Positions 22,840 through 33,038 of a stretch of DNA of 64,000 nt are shown one piece after another. The notes under the pieces are model-generated. The model saw nothing but the letters and a program-made list of their open reading frames with translations, had not been told where the DNA came from and searched no databases. Within the stretch, counting starts at the first letter, position 1, and every line of letters begins with the position of its first letter. The translations under genes were made by a program, and so were the position numbers. Origin of the DNA: Leucogyrophana mollusca (lineage: Eukaryota > Basidiomycota > Agaricomycetes > Boletales); contig MU266404.1 of assembly GCA_021014945.1 (NCBI GenBank), positions 1-64,000 on the forward strand, in the 5' to 3' direction.

Positions 22840-24835
22840 ATGTCTCGATCTGCCTCGGGAGGCTCAAATGCTCACCCAGAGTTACGCATGCTGTACTTTC
22901 GCTTACAATCCGTACAACGGGCGATGGATCTATACGAACCGATGCTACCCCGGCCACCGATTATAGATGCGTCAGTAGAAGGTAGCACTCGGGACGAAGA
23001 AAATGCAGGCTCTCGGGACAGCATCCCAGGGCTCAGATTTCTGAGAGAGGAGGTGAGGCGAGAGCTGGAGGTTCTGAAGAAGGTTAGACAAGCTCTGCAC
23101 CTTTGATTCGTCACTGATAACCTTCTGGCTTGCTTTCAGTAGTTCCTCGAGGACAACAGCGTAGCGTCTCTCCCGCCCATTTCAACCAATGCTCCATACC
23201 TTACAGCCGTGTGGCTCGAGTTATCTTGTGCCAGGACTCCGGTAGCGATATACAGAACATTCTTTCCTAAAGATAGCAAGAAATCAAGGCCTCTACGCAA
23301 AGGTGATGGCTCCAGCAATCGCGGCGTCAAAGTAGACGTTGTAGCACATAGCGGGCGACATTGGATCAGAGTTAATACGTGAGTTCGTCTTTAACACCAC
23401 TCCAAGAGGATAAATGTTCACTAGGACCAGCATCAAGAACTCTCGCTTGTTGGCAGAGTTTCGTGAATTAGATTCCTATCTTACGAGCGAAGACGAAGAC
23501 GGTGATGGTGGGCAAGATAAAAGACCCAGCCTTGCGCAAAAAGAGTTCGATAACTCTGTTCTGCGCATGGGGCGGGCGTTGCTTTCCACCGCGAAAGACA
23601 ATCCCATCTCTACCTCCGGCGACATTCCTCAAGTTACTATGCGTTTGACACGACTGGATCCTTCACCTGCGAATGAGGCAGGCGAGGAGATTGATTCGAG
23701 GATTGCCAAGACAGTCAGCTGCTTGCGTGACATGGGCATAGATGTACAGTTAGGGGAGAGGGAAGATAACCAGTTGCTTTCGATGGCTCCACAGCCCTCA
23801 CCTATACCCTTCAGACCAACGCGCCACATCAATCTCGATCTATCATCGTTGATAGCGCTTGTCTCTGACATCACGCATTCCGCGCTTCCCACAACCTCCG
23901 ACGAGGCTCGTATACGTTTCATTCCCTCACAGAAATACCTGGAATGGAAAAAGGAAAGGGTGAGGCTTCTCGGGACAAAGGGGGAACACAGTTCATTGAC
24001 CGAGAGTGGTGCCTCCGAAACATGGGCAGACTCGGGAAAACATTCGAGAGCTTTGTCCAACCAGGCACTGCAAGAAATGCAAAAGGGTCTACTCCAAGAC
24101 ATGCACGATCGACTCGCCGCGCACTACCCTTCGCTGCAAGGAGTCGAGTTCTGGACGACTCAAGAAGCCCGTCATAGATGTCTCCAAATTGTCTCCAAGA
24201 TTGGAGGCCAACAAGAGAGGAAGCGTGCGGACGCGTTGCTTTCTTCACACATTTGCTCGCAGCAACCCCCGCTTCATAGTGCCGAGGAGCAGTATTGGGA
24301 ACATTCTCGATACCCCCGCGGGTTTCTCCCTTTAATCCCAATCCAGCTATTCTCTTCGACAGAGGCAGACGAGTTCCCGCTCCCCCGACGACCTTCCGAG
24401 ACACCCACTTCCAGCCCATTTTTCGAATTGGTGGCACAGACTTGCCGCATCGTCTTGTCGCACGATGCCGCCACTCTGCGCGCTTTTTGTACCGTTCAGC
24501 CAAGATTGGAACAGACTTCCGATGGGGCACCATACGTCATTAGCAGTAGCACTGAGCAGGACATTCCTCCGGCAACAGTTACCAGCGCCAACCCTAAGCT
24601 GACAGTGCACACTATCCAAAGTATGCTGTGGGGTGCAAGCTACGGGTGGACTACATTAACCGCCAACCGGTCTAGCGTCAAAGCCTTGCTTAAGGAAGCG
24701 AAAATCGAAGAAACGTTCACCTACAACCGGGAACGTGTGGGGAAGGGTAGGGATGGTGGGTCAGAGAATGCGGCCATCTGGATGGTCGAGCCAAGGAGTC
24801 TAGCGGAGGGGATGAGGTCGGATAGCGATGGTTGA
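22840..24835 (+). CDS. DUF1308 (UPF0415/C7orf25-like) protein, 629 aa
   Basis: The protein resembles the eukaryotic DUF1308 family (human C7orf25), which has no firmly known function. Exons are 22840-23082, 23143-23378 and 23425-24835. The second exon starts after ttcagtag, using the second AG, which keeps phase. The N-terminus is helical and charged. The first family block spans the exon 2/3 junction (KVDVVAHSGRHWIRVNT, then KNSRLLAEFRELDSYL). The conserved C-terminal block has NPKLTVHTIQSMLWGASYGW and a TTLTANRSSVKALL segment. There is no signal peptide or membrane span, so it is probably cytosolic or nuclear. The length is above that of the animal proteins. A ribonuclease-like fold has been suggested for such C-terminal blocks, but I cannot support catalysis from this sequence. 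Confidence 0.75.
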
Positions 24836-25047
24836 TGACTACTAAAGCGTGTACAGATGTAGTTCTATGAAAAAGCGTTCTTGGAGCAATCCAACAAAGA
24901 CACCTAGAACTACAAGTGAAGCCTTGAAGATAAGGATAAGCAAGATCAAAATTCAGTCCCAAATATATCAGCATGAATATTGTTACGAAAAGATGTGAGC
25001 AGTAAGCCGCAGTAAGATATCTTGGGCCTGACAGGCCACCGGCATAA

Positions 25048-26931
25048 TCACGCTGCAGGTGATGGATCCGTCGGAGAGGTGGGATGGATCACCAACTGGT
25101 CAAAAGGCCGGGCCGTGGGAGGTGTAAGAGGTCGTGCGGTGACAGGTGTGGTGGGCCCATCAGAATCGGATGAGACACTTTCGGCAGCGGTAGCATATGT
25201 CATCACCGTGCTCGCACGGGAAGCTGCCCGAGGCGGCTGGTATGATGATGGTGGATAAAGCCCAGTCGGGATGCTTGGACTCCTTCCATGTATCGAAGCC
25301 GATGGTGAATGTGTGGCTAACCCTCTTTCTGGACTGGATGCTGCGGTCGAGGACTGACCAACAGCTTGCATGATCGAAAAAGGTGACTCGGTTCGCCTCT
25401 CGGTCATGTTATCGTCAGAGGTTCCGCTACGACCGTGAAGAGCACTAGTCTGTGACTGACTGCTGTCGAAATCGGGAGGCGGGGCCGCCATGGAAAGCTG
25501 TGAGGCAGAGAATGCGACCGCATCTGGACCGTAAGGCACCCCAAATCGCTCTAGAGCACCCCTAGATGTAATCAGTTTGATCTGTTCGGGGGTCAGTCCG
25601 CCCTTGGGAGCACGGAACTCTGAACGTGTGAGAGTGTGGCTGAGTGGTGCTGAGATAGAGTCGACAGAGATGGTGGAGGGAGAGGTCATGGGATTGTTGT
25701 TACCGTTCAATCGAAGTGAACGCAGGGCAGACGAACTAAGAGCCGATATAGAGCCAGAGCCAGAGTGGGAGGGGTGATGTGATCGATGGCGGCCAGAGCT
25801 ACCTGAAGCATCACGCGTATGCGTTGAGGATGGTGTGGGGGACCGTCCTTGCTGCACGGGAGGCGACGGTCGGGAGCTAGAACTAAAAGCATTGAAGAGG
25901 CTAAATAGACCTGACTGCCTTGAACGACGGTCAGGAGCGCCTGCGTTCGTAGGTGGGACCGAGACTGTCACTGCCGGGGTATCGTTCAAGTTTACGACAC
26001 CATTTTGGTCGCCGTCACCGACGACTTCAAAATAAGGCGGAGCTTCCCCTCGAGGATCCTCGGCTGACAACCGAAGATGGGGCTCCAGTAATGAGGATGT
26101 ACTTTCCTGCGAATGCGAAGTGCCTAAGCTTCCTGCGTCCATGCTAGGTCTGATTGGCACTTCCCGCGAATCTGACCGGATGAGATCCGTCGACGAGGCT
26201 TCGGGTAGAGTGTCATGCGACTCGACGCGATCCAAGGAAAGGTCATGGTGCGTCGCTCTCGTTTCAGGGCGTTCGTCGCCTTCTTCGACAACCGGCATCA
26301 CATTCGTGACATCGTCCTCCATTTCCGAAGGGCCTCTGTAAGTGCGTGCTACTATTGAAAGGAAGCGCATGGCAGAGATTTCATGATTATGTACCTGATG
26401 ATAACGAGTTCTTGCTCGCCAGGCTCTTTCATGTAAGGAGGCAGCGACTTCGTGGATATCTGACTCGGAGTTCGCCTGGGTCTCCGGCGTCTTCCCGCCC
26501 TAGGCTGTGGGCGAGAGGCGCCTTGAGCCCCAGCAGTAGCTTCTGTGGTATTCGTCGCGCCGGCACCCGCCCCAGGAGACCTTCTGCTCATACTCCTTCT
26601 GATGCAAAACGCGGCGACAAGGATAGCGAGTACCACGGCGACAACCAGGATTGGTATCTACCGGTGTTTCCATTAATGAAAAGCTAGCAAGACTGCGCAG
26701 ATACATTGGACACACCCATTGTGACGCCGACATAGTATTGCTACTGTTGTCGCCGCCGCTCGCATCGCCTTTGTTGTCCGACTGGCGCCGCTGTACCCCA
26801 TCGTGAAGAGGCCTCGCAGAGACCTCTGCGCCCGCGAATACTAAGGCTGAGCCGGCCAGCCAGAAAAGACTGCGGACACAAAGCGGAGGCATCGTCAACG
26901 ATGCCAAGCTTCTCGAAACGTTCGTTGTCAT
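25048..26931 (-). CDS. Single-pass membrane protein with a long Ser/Pro-rich cytoplasmic tail, 588 aa
   Basis: No known family is recognised. Exons (minus strand) are 26716-26931, 26395-26657 and 25048-26335, with introns of 58 and 59 nt in good phase. The N-terminus has a hydrophobic signal-like stretch (residues ~18-34), then a short Ser/Asn-rich outer segment. One transmembrane helix follows at residues 73-91 (IPILVVAVVLAILVAAF), then an Arg-rich stop-transfer stretch. The remaining ~490 residues are low-complexity Ser/Pro/Thr-rich with PPPYxxV-like and GGLTPEQIKLITSRG segments; the latter may be a small conserved motif. The layout resembles fungal cell-surface sensors or receptors with disordered signalling tails, but the ectodomain is too short for a WSC or Mid2-type call. 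Confidence 0.75.
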
Positions 26932-27262
26932 GAGTGAGTCGTCAATATTTCACAACCATACGGGATGCACTTGATGCACAGCAGGTTTAATGCAGGAAAA
27001 CGCGAGTACGATTTGAAGTCGGAGAGGATTTAACGTATCGTAAATATCGGGGTGAGAAGGGTGAAAGGCGGAGGCTGTACCGAACAACGGCATGATGTGA
27101 CTGGCGCTCAAGCCCCCCGTCAAGGCCCTCCCGCCCTTGTTTATTATGCTCCTTAGTTTCAGACTCTATAAAAAGCACCTTGAGCGATATTTGACAGGTT
27201 TCGCGTCTCCAGATACTGAAGGGTATTGTGTGCACAAGCAATAAGGAAACAATAGATACTGG
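26932..27262. other. Intergenic region between two minus-strand genes
   Basis: It lies between the start of the membrane-protein gene and the stop of the hydrolase gene. No feature is seen. Confidence 0.5.
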
Positions 27263-28967
27263 TCATAGCAGAGCTTTTGTGCGAGTGCGGTATTTTCGTT
27301 CCAGGAAATCGGAAATCTCTCGAGCTGAAAGGAAACGGTTAGGGAAACCCTTGGCGGAACAGCAATGCGGTGCGAACCCAGCTCCTCGGGTGATTCCTGA
27401 GTGATCTGTGTGGGCGAATTGTCAGCGAGGCAGTAATATCAGGAAGCGCAGATCACAACGCACAAGGTGACCGGCGGAATGTATCACCACGTTTGAGGTG
27501 TTTACAGGTCTACGCCATGCCCGAACTCTCGTCGCTTGTTCACCCTGTATCCTAATGGAAAAGATGGTAAGCTGCCTGAAATACGTTCCCAGTGGGCATA
27601 CCCTTTATCTCTAGGTGATCCAGGAAGTACCCATCTAAGTTCTATCTTCTCGTCAAGGGTCTCCAACAGCTCCCACACTTCAGCCGAGGTAAGGCTATTT
27701 GCGAAGACTAATGCTTCGTGAAGACCCGACATTTTGAGCCTGACACCACCTTGGGCGTCCTCAGTTAGGCCGTAGTCGACGTAGGCCCTGAGGACGTCAG
27801 GGTGCCACGCTGCAAAGAATGGGGTAGCTTTGAAAAGCCTCAAGGCCTCCTCGCTATTTGATGGGCTAAGTTGTGATGTGGTGATTTGCCCTGCCACTCA
27901 CCGAGACGACCACCGGCCACGTCTTTGAAGTGCACCCATTACCATGCCATGTAAATAATCCTTCGGGTAGCTGCGGGGTTGCACGATAACTGGATCCACC
28001 AAAATAATTGAGGAAAAGAGCGCTGGGAAGTTCAATGCAGCCTGTACCCTGATTTGGATACGTTACATCCGCGAATTGTTGAAAAACTCTGGCATGACCC
28101 ACGATGTGCATCCTCCAAGGGAATGAGCTGTGGTGACTAACGTCCGTCGCGTGTAGCCCGATATTTTGCGATTTTCGCTCACGTGACGCGGCAGGCGGGG
28201 GAGGTGAGTGGGTAACGAGGAGGGCGACACTACTTCTGGCATGTAATTCAAAAGAAAATTAGCAATATCGCGTGAATTGTCCATCCAATCAACTGCGTAG
28301 ACAGTTAGACGCAGAAAATCATCAACATGGATGATCCCTTACATATTCCACTAAGATTATCATTGTTTAGTAATGCAGAGTCACCGTGTTGCACGGCCTC
28401 CCAGGACCAAATTTCGTCGATAAGAGAAGCCGATGGATGCAAAAGCAGAAATTTCAGGGTGGTTTCCCAGATCTACGATATACTATCAGAACGACTGAGC
28501 ACCGATTTGGGTCCACGCACCTCCTTGGGAAAGCCATTGGCATGAGCAAGGAACAAGGTGACACCCTGTTGCCCATCAGGTTTACTGCAATGACCAAGTT
28601 TGGCGTAGCGATTGACACAGTTCCATAAGACCTTCTCGCTCAGCTGTCCTGGCAATTTACCCTGGTTATAGAGCTCCTGTCTATCCATGATCTCCTGTGT
28701 GAGCTGCTTGATCTTCTCTCGCCGATCTTGGGCATTAGCAGAGTACTGTGGAATCTCTGGAAGGGGTATTTGAGGCACAATTCTAGGATATGCGGCAGGT
28801 ATGATATGTGTGGTGATCGTGTACGAGCCGTGAAACGGTTCCGTGCGGGGTTTTGAAGGTAGTTCGGGGTATTCCAAGGGACCTGGGTGGTCTTGAACTG
28901 GGAAAAATGGTCTTGGATGCACCGAACTCCATGGCAGGGGAGTGACTGGAGGATATGTCGAAGTCAT
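27263..28967 (-). CDS. Lpx1-like alpha/beta hydrolase, paralogue 1, 451 aa
   Basis: The predicted hydrolase belongs to a fungal alpha/beta family related to peroxisomal lipase Lpx1. Eight exons (minus strand): 28521-28967, 28343-28472, 28103-28292, 27902-28048, 27602-27865, 27464-27551, 27378-27405 and 27263-27324. The nucleophile elbow is AHSLGG (Ser250) and the catalytic His is His421 in SAGHL. LFLAHANGFPKE, SIILVDPV and RAWRRPVNTSNVV are family landmarks. The last three exons were placed by recovering RAWRRPVN, AGHL and the helical end EELAREISDFLERK. A longer open frame that ends at 27502 is intronic read-through. The intron 27866-27901 is only 36 nt. The extended N-terminus (~130 aa) is Pro-rich. 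The C-terminus (KALL) is not a peroxisomal signal. Confidence 0.82.
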
Positions 28968-29984
28968 GGCGCACCCCGCTAGGTGCTCGTCAAAAAAACA
29001 GATTCAGAGTTGGGTTCGAATTGACATGACCGTGTATGTATTAGCCCGATATCACAGGCTCAGAGGTTCCACACGATGTCTCCGGATAAAGCATGCAACC
29101 ACTCTTGAACCACTCTGATACAGTTTTAATATAAGGATCAGGGTCCTACTAGTAACCGATAACCGGAGACCGTCTCGTCCTCAGCGTAAAGTCCGTTGAA
29201 TAAACCAGAGGGCAGTCCAATATCGTTTCTGCTGCATCACCTCGCGCTCGGCTCGGACAGTCGGACGCGTTTTCATTGCACATGTGGGTCTTCATAATCA
29301 TATGCATCTGGTTTCCTACCACTATTGGGTGCTTCTCTGCTACACCCACCATTGGGATCGCCTCTCGATTACTGCAGCCCGTCTCGAGTTAAAGCTTGGA
29401 TGTGGCATCTGCACGAGCACCGAAACGTACGTTGACGGGCCACTACTCCCGCAATTCCTGCTGACATCAGTCATCAGCACAATACCGTGACAGAGACGTG
29501 AACGAAGTTCATGTTGTGTGGGCCTAGTTTTGGCTCGTACCACCAGCCGACGCCACACTGATATCTTGAAGGCTCCCCCTCGCCTTCTTGTTATGTCCTA
29601 GCCACCACCCAGCTCTTGCCCGCGAAACCCTTATTCGCAATCATCAAGCTCCCAAGGCGAGACCCTACACTTACACACATAATGGTTTTGATCCCGGGCT
29701 CCCAAGGATCACAACGGCAGTGTCTCTGTTAAATAGTGCCATGTCGGCAATTGACATAACCCAAGAACTAGCCTCCTCAACCTAGCAAAGGACATGTTAT
29801 CGATCATTAAATAAGTCGTATTCTAGCCATTATCCAGGTATGAAAATGCCTGCCCTGGTCTCTGAAAACTGAGGGAATATCACGGAATGAAAAGTGCAGA
29901 CCCAGCGCAGCGTCTAGCACGACCAGCTAAAAGTCGTAAAGGGCAAGGGAAAATGAGCTCATCTCTTGGGCGGCCTTGCTGATA
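28968..29984. other. About 1 kb without a supported gene
   Basis: Only short, unlinked open frames on both strands are seen. No RNA gene or repeat was recognised. Confidence 0.5.
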
Positions 29985-30341
29985 TTAGGCTTGCTCCACG
30001 AGCCAACAGATTGGCCTATTGGACAGACGACTGGTCAGTGACGCTCCGTCAGGGTGATGGCGGTGAACTGAACCAAGAAAAGCCCCTTTGCAGCCAGCAT
30101 CCTTCCATAGGGTGATAACATGATGGCCGTTGGATTGGAATTTGAAAGACCTGACTCTGTCATTCAGCTCTTTGATGTCGGTGCACCCGCCAAATGGAGC
30201 GTCGCAAGAGCTACTATAGGTGTGGGTGCCGCTTCCTGTGCCATAATTCTCCTCGGCATACACAGTAAAATGGCAGTTGGCACGGGCGCTGGCGATAAAG
30301 AAAGCGTGAAGAGCGAAGATGGTTTGGGCCAGTGTAAACAT
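29985..30341 (-). CDS. Small secreted beta/gamma-crystallin-like protein, 118 aa
   Basis: This single open frame starts with a signal peptide (TLAQTIFALHAFFIASARA, cleavage probable before NCHF). The mature part has the spacing of a beta/gamma-crystallin-like or fungal small secreted protein module. FTVYAEENYG opens the first strand, Cys residues follow, then LNDRVRSFKFQSNGHHVITL, and KDAGCKGAFLGS closes the domain. Six cysteines in the mature part could form disulfides. Such modules in fungi are secreted and sometimes bind calcium or act at the cell surface; no specific role can be given. It could contain a short intron near the 3' end that I did not model. The family assignment is tentative; secretion is well supported. 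Confidence 0.7.
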   Translation of the reverse strand: MFTLAQTIFALHAFFIASARANCHFTVYAEENYGTGSGTHTYSSSCDAPFGGCTDIKELNDRVRSFKFQSNGHHVITLWKDAGCKGAFLGSVHRHHPDGASLTSRLSNRPICWLVEQA

Positions 30342-31378
30342 ATTCCTGTAATCGGTCAGTAGGGGTGGAAGAAACTGAAAGGAAGATCAACAAACATTCC
30401 GTCGACAAAAGAGAAGTTCCTCGGTTTATTGTTTATCATCCCCGGGGGTATGAGCCAGGTTTATAAAGATTGCGCGTGCCTGGTGGCTGGGGTCAGCAGG
30501 TACGTGTGGACAAAATGCCCGCTAGTTCCCCTGTCGTGCACAGCCAGAAAAATACAAGTACAGAGCTCGGCCGCGAGGTTCCCAACAACTATACCCATTC
30601 CACTTACCTTAAGTTTGACCTATTCGCCCATTGGGACGAGATTGTGTGCTCAGTGGGCCTTGGGGAATTCATATTCCCTGAACTCCTACACCGGTCCAAC
30701 CATTCGCAGGACTGCATGATCTCGACTAAAACTGGCCACAACTTTGTATGTCTTGGCTGAATGAGTATACGGTCCTCGATCGAAGAGATGGGTCAAGGTA
30801 CCTGATGTAAGGGCAAAGGTACCTGGGGTGCTCGGCTCCAGTCACAATTGATCGACATGCTGTGGTTCACTATCGTCATCGGGTAGAGTTGTACTACAGC
30901 GGCAGAGGTCGGCGGATGCTCCAAGCAGGTACCAAACTAACCTGATATCGATACGTCAGTATGCTACATTGATGATCCACGATGGTCGAGTACTTATGTG
31001 CTGACAACCCCTTGATAGCTTGATCACGAAGCATGACGCGTGGATTTGAAGGAGGTTTGACTGCCAGTGGGTCCGGGTGGACGGAACGTGGATACGGAGG
31101 CAGTTCACTGTCCGGCTCATTTCGAATCAACAGGTACCCAGGTGTTGTGTGGTTGAGTGACGGTTGCATTGCGATGAATCCTTACTGAAAGCTGCTCGAG
31201 TCCTTTGTTGATAAATAACAAGCTCAGGAAGCCAGTTAATAGTTCCACAAGGTCGAAGGAAACTACAAACTCAGAATAGCTGTGGCTGTGCATTTTTTTT
31301 CCTCGTGGATTCCTGAAGGCAAGCACAAGGATCACGAAAATCAATACTTTGCATCTTTCCCCCCAACCGATATCTAAA
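30342..31378. other. About 1 kb without a supported gene; one weak minus-strand coding fragment
   Basis: A minus-strand open frame at 30894-31169 carries a Pro-rich segment (ELPPYPRSVHPDPLAVKPPS). It faintly recalls N-termini of the Lpx1-like hydrolases, but no catalytic part follows. The region also holds the promoter of the zuotin gene. Confidence 0.4.
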
Positions 31379-32752
31379 ATGGCGACCACACAGACAGCCT
31401 TATCAGCACTTCCAGAAAACTGGACTGCCCCTTCAACGTCCGCAAAGTCTGTTTCGCGTAAGTTTTTTGCCATCCAGATGTGCCCCACGGGTTAGGCTTA
31501 TGCTTGATGTGGCGCCAGCACTCGTCCAACGCAAGCTTATACCCGCTGGGGCTGCCTATCTGGCTCACGTCCGGCGTTCTATAAACAAGCTCTCCTTCGA
31601 GGAGTACGATCGTCACGTAGAGGATGAACGGAAACGCCAGGAAGCGCTCAATGCTGATGGCTTGAATGGTGAGGACGACCTTGGCGTGGGCGATGAGGAA
31701 GAATCTCCAGAGCTCCTGCTCTTAGACGCAAAGGAATGGAAAGTACGTACTCGAGGTGATATTAGGGTTCAAGATCAGCCATTTATCATATTGCATAGAA
31801 ACAAGATCATTATCAGGTTCTTGGGCTTTCGCATCTGCGGTACAAAGCCACTCCCGAGCAAATAAAAGTAGCTCGTGCGTCTGCGGTCATTCTTACCACC
31901 TCATATCGCTCACCTTCTTGTGTGCACAGACCGCAAAAAAGTGCTGAAGCATCATCCAGACAAGAAAGCTGGTGCCTCCCACACGACCAACGATGACCAG
32001 TTCTTCAAATGTATCCAAAAAGCTAACGAGGTGCTCACAAACCCCGAGCGCAGACGTCAGTTCGACTCGGTCGACCCACACTTTATGGCACTCGAGGACG
32101 ACGTCCCGACCGCGGCGGACTTCAAAGGCAAAGAAAAGGACACACAAGCCTTCTTCAGGGAGTTCGCACCCGTGTTCGAGAATGAGGCGCGGTTTAGCAA
32201 AAAGACCCCTGTGCCGATGCTGGGCGTCTACGAAGACTCGAAGGAAAAGGTGGAGGCTTTCTATGACTTTTGGTACAACTTCGACAGTTGGAGGTCGTTT
32301 GAGTACCTGGATAAGGAGGTCAACGAGGGAAGCGACAGGTGAGTGGCATGTGAGCAGCTTCCAGACAAGATTATCTGATAATGCGTTCCAGCCGAGATGA
32401 CAAACGGTACACTGAGAAGAAAAACAAATCGGAACGCGCTCGTCGCAAAAAAGAGGACACTGCGCGTCTGCGTGGTATTGTCGACCTCACCCTGAGCCTT
32501 GATCCGCGCATAAAGAGAATCAAACAGGAGGAGAAGGAGGCACGCGACGCGAAGAAGAAGAACAAGGGTGGGAATGACGCGGCCAGTGCGAAGGCGAAGG
32601 CCGAGGAGGAGAAGCGTAAAGCTGAGGAAGAGGCAAAGAAGAAAGAGGAGGAAGAGAAGATTGCACGTGCAGAGGCGAAGAAGGCCAAAGCAGCTGCCGC
32701 GAATGCTGCAAAGAAGGCTAGAAGGCAACAACGTGCAGATGGTGAGGCGTAA
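31379..32752 (+). CDS. ZUO1: Zuotin, ribosome-associated J-protein co-chaperone, 382 aa
   Basis: Zuotin binds ribosomes near the tunnel exit. With Ssz1 it forms the RAC complex that stimulates the Hsp70 Ssb on nascent chains. Exons are 31379-31457, 31519-31742, 31799-31874, 31930-32338 and 32392-32752. Acceptors at 31518 and 31798 were chosen by phase and by recovering QRKLIPAGAAYLAHVRR and the J-domain start DHYQVLGLSHLRYKA. The J-domain carries HPD at residues 135-137. The zuotin homology domain follows (FKCIQKANEVLTNPERRRQF, ARFSKKTPVPMLG, FDSWRSFEYLD, RYTEKKNKSERARRKK). A long Lys/Glu/Ala-rich ribosome-binding helix ends the protein. It is shorter than yeast Zuo1 (433 aa), apparently lacking the C-terminal four-helix bundle. 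Confidence 0.93.
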
Positions 32753-33038
32753 TAATTTGTTTCCGCCAACACTATACGCCATCTTGCCACAAGACCCTTG
32801 ATTGCATCCGTCACACCTTGGAATACATATCTAGACGAATTGACACTATGACAATACATACATAGTTCTCTATTGTGACTGTTAGAAAAAGATGGAGGCA
32901 GAGATATCTACCCAGTACAAGATTGCTGGTTGGGGTCGATCTCAGCGTAACCCCGGAAATATCCACGCGATCCGGCAACTTCCCGCCCGCCTTTGACCAA
33001 CACGTGCAACGTTCGCGCAGGAAGGATTTCAAGTCGGG

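Noticed and set aside
32261..32782. 173-aa and 162-aa minus-strand frames opposite the zuotin tail
   Set aside because: They are leucine/phenylalanine-rich mirrors of the Lys/Glu-rich zuotin helix, not membrane proteins.
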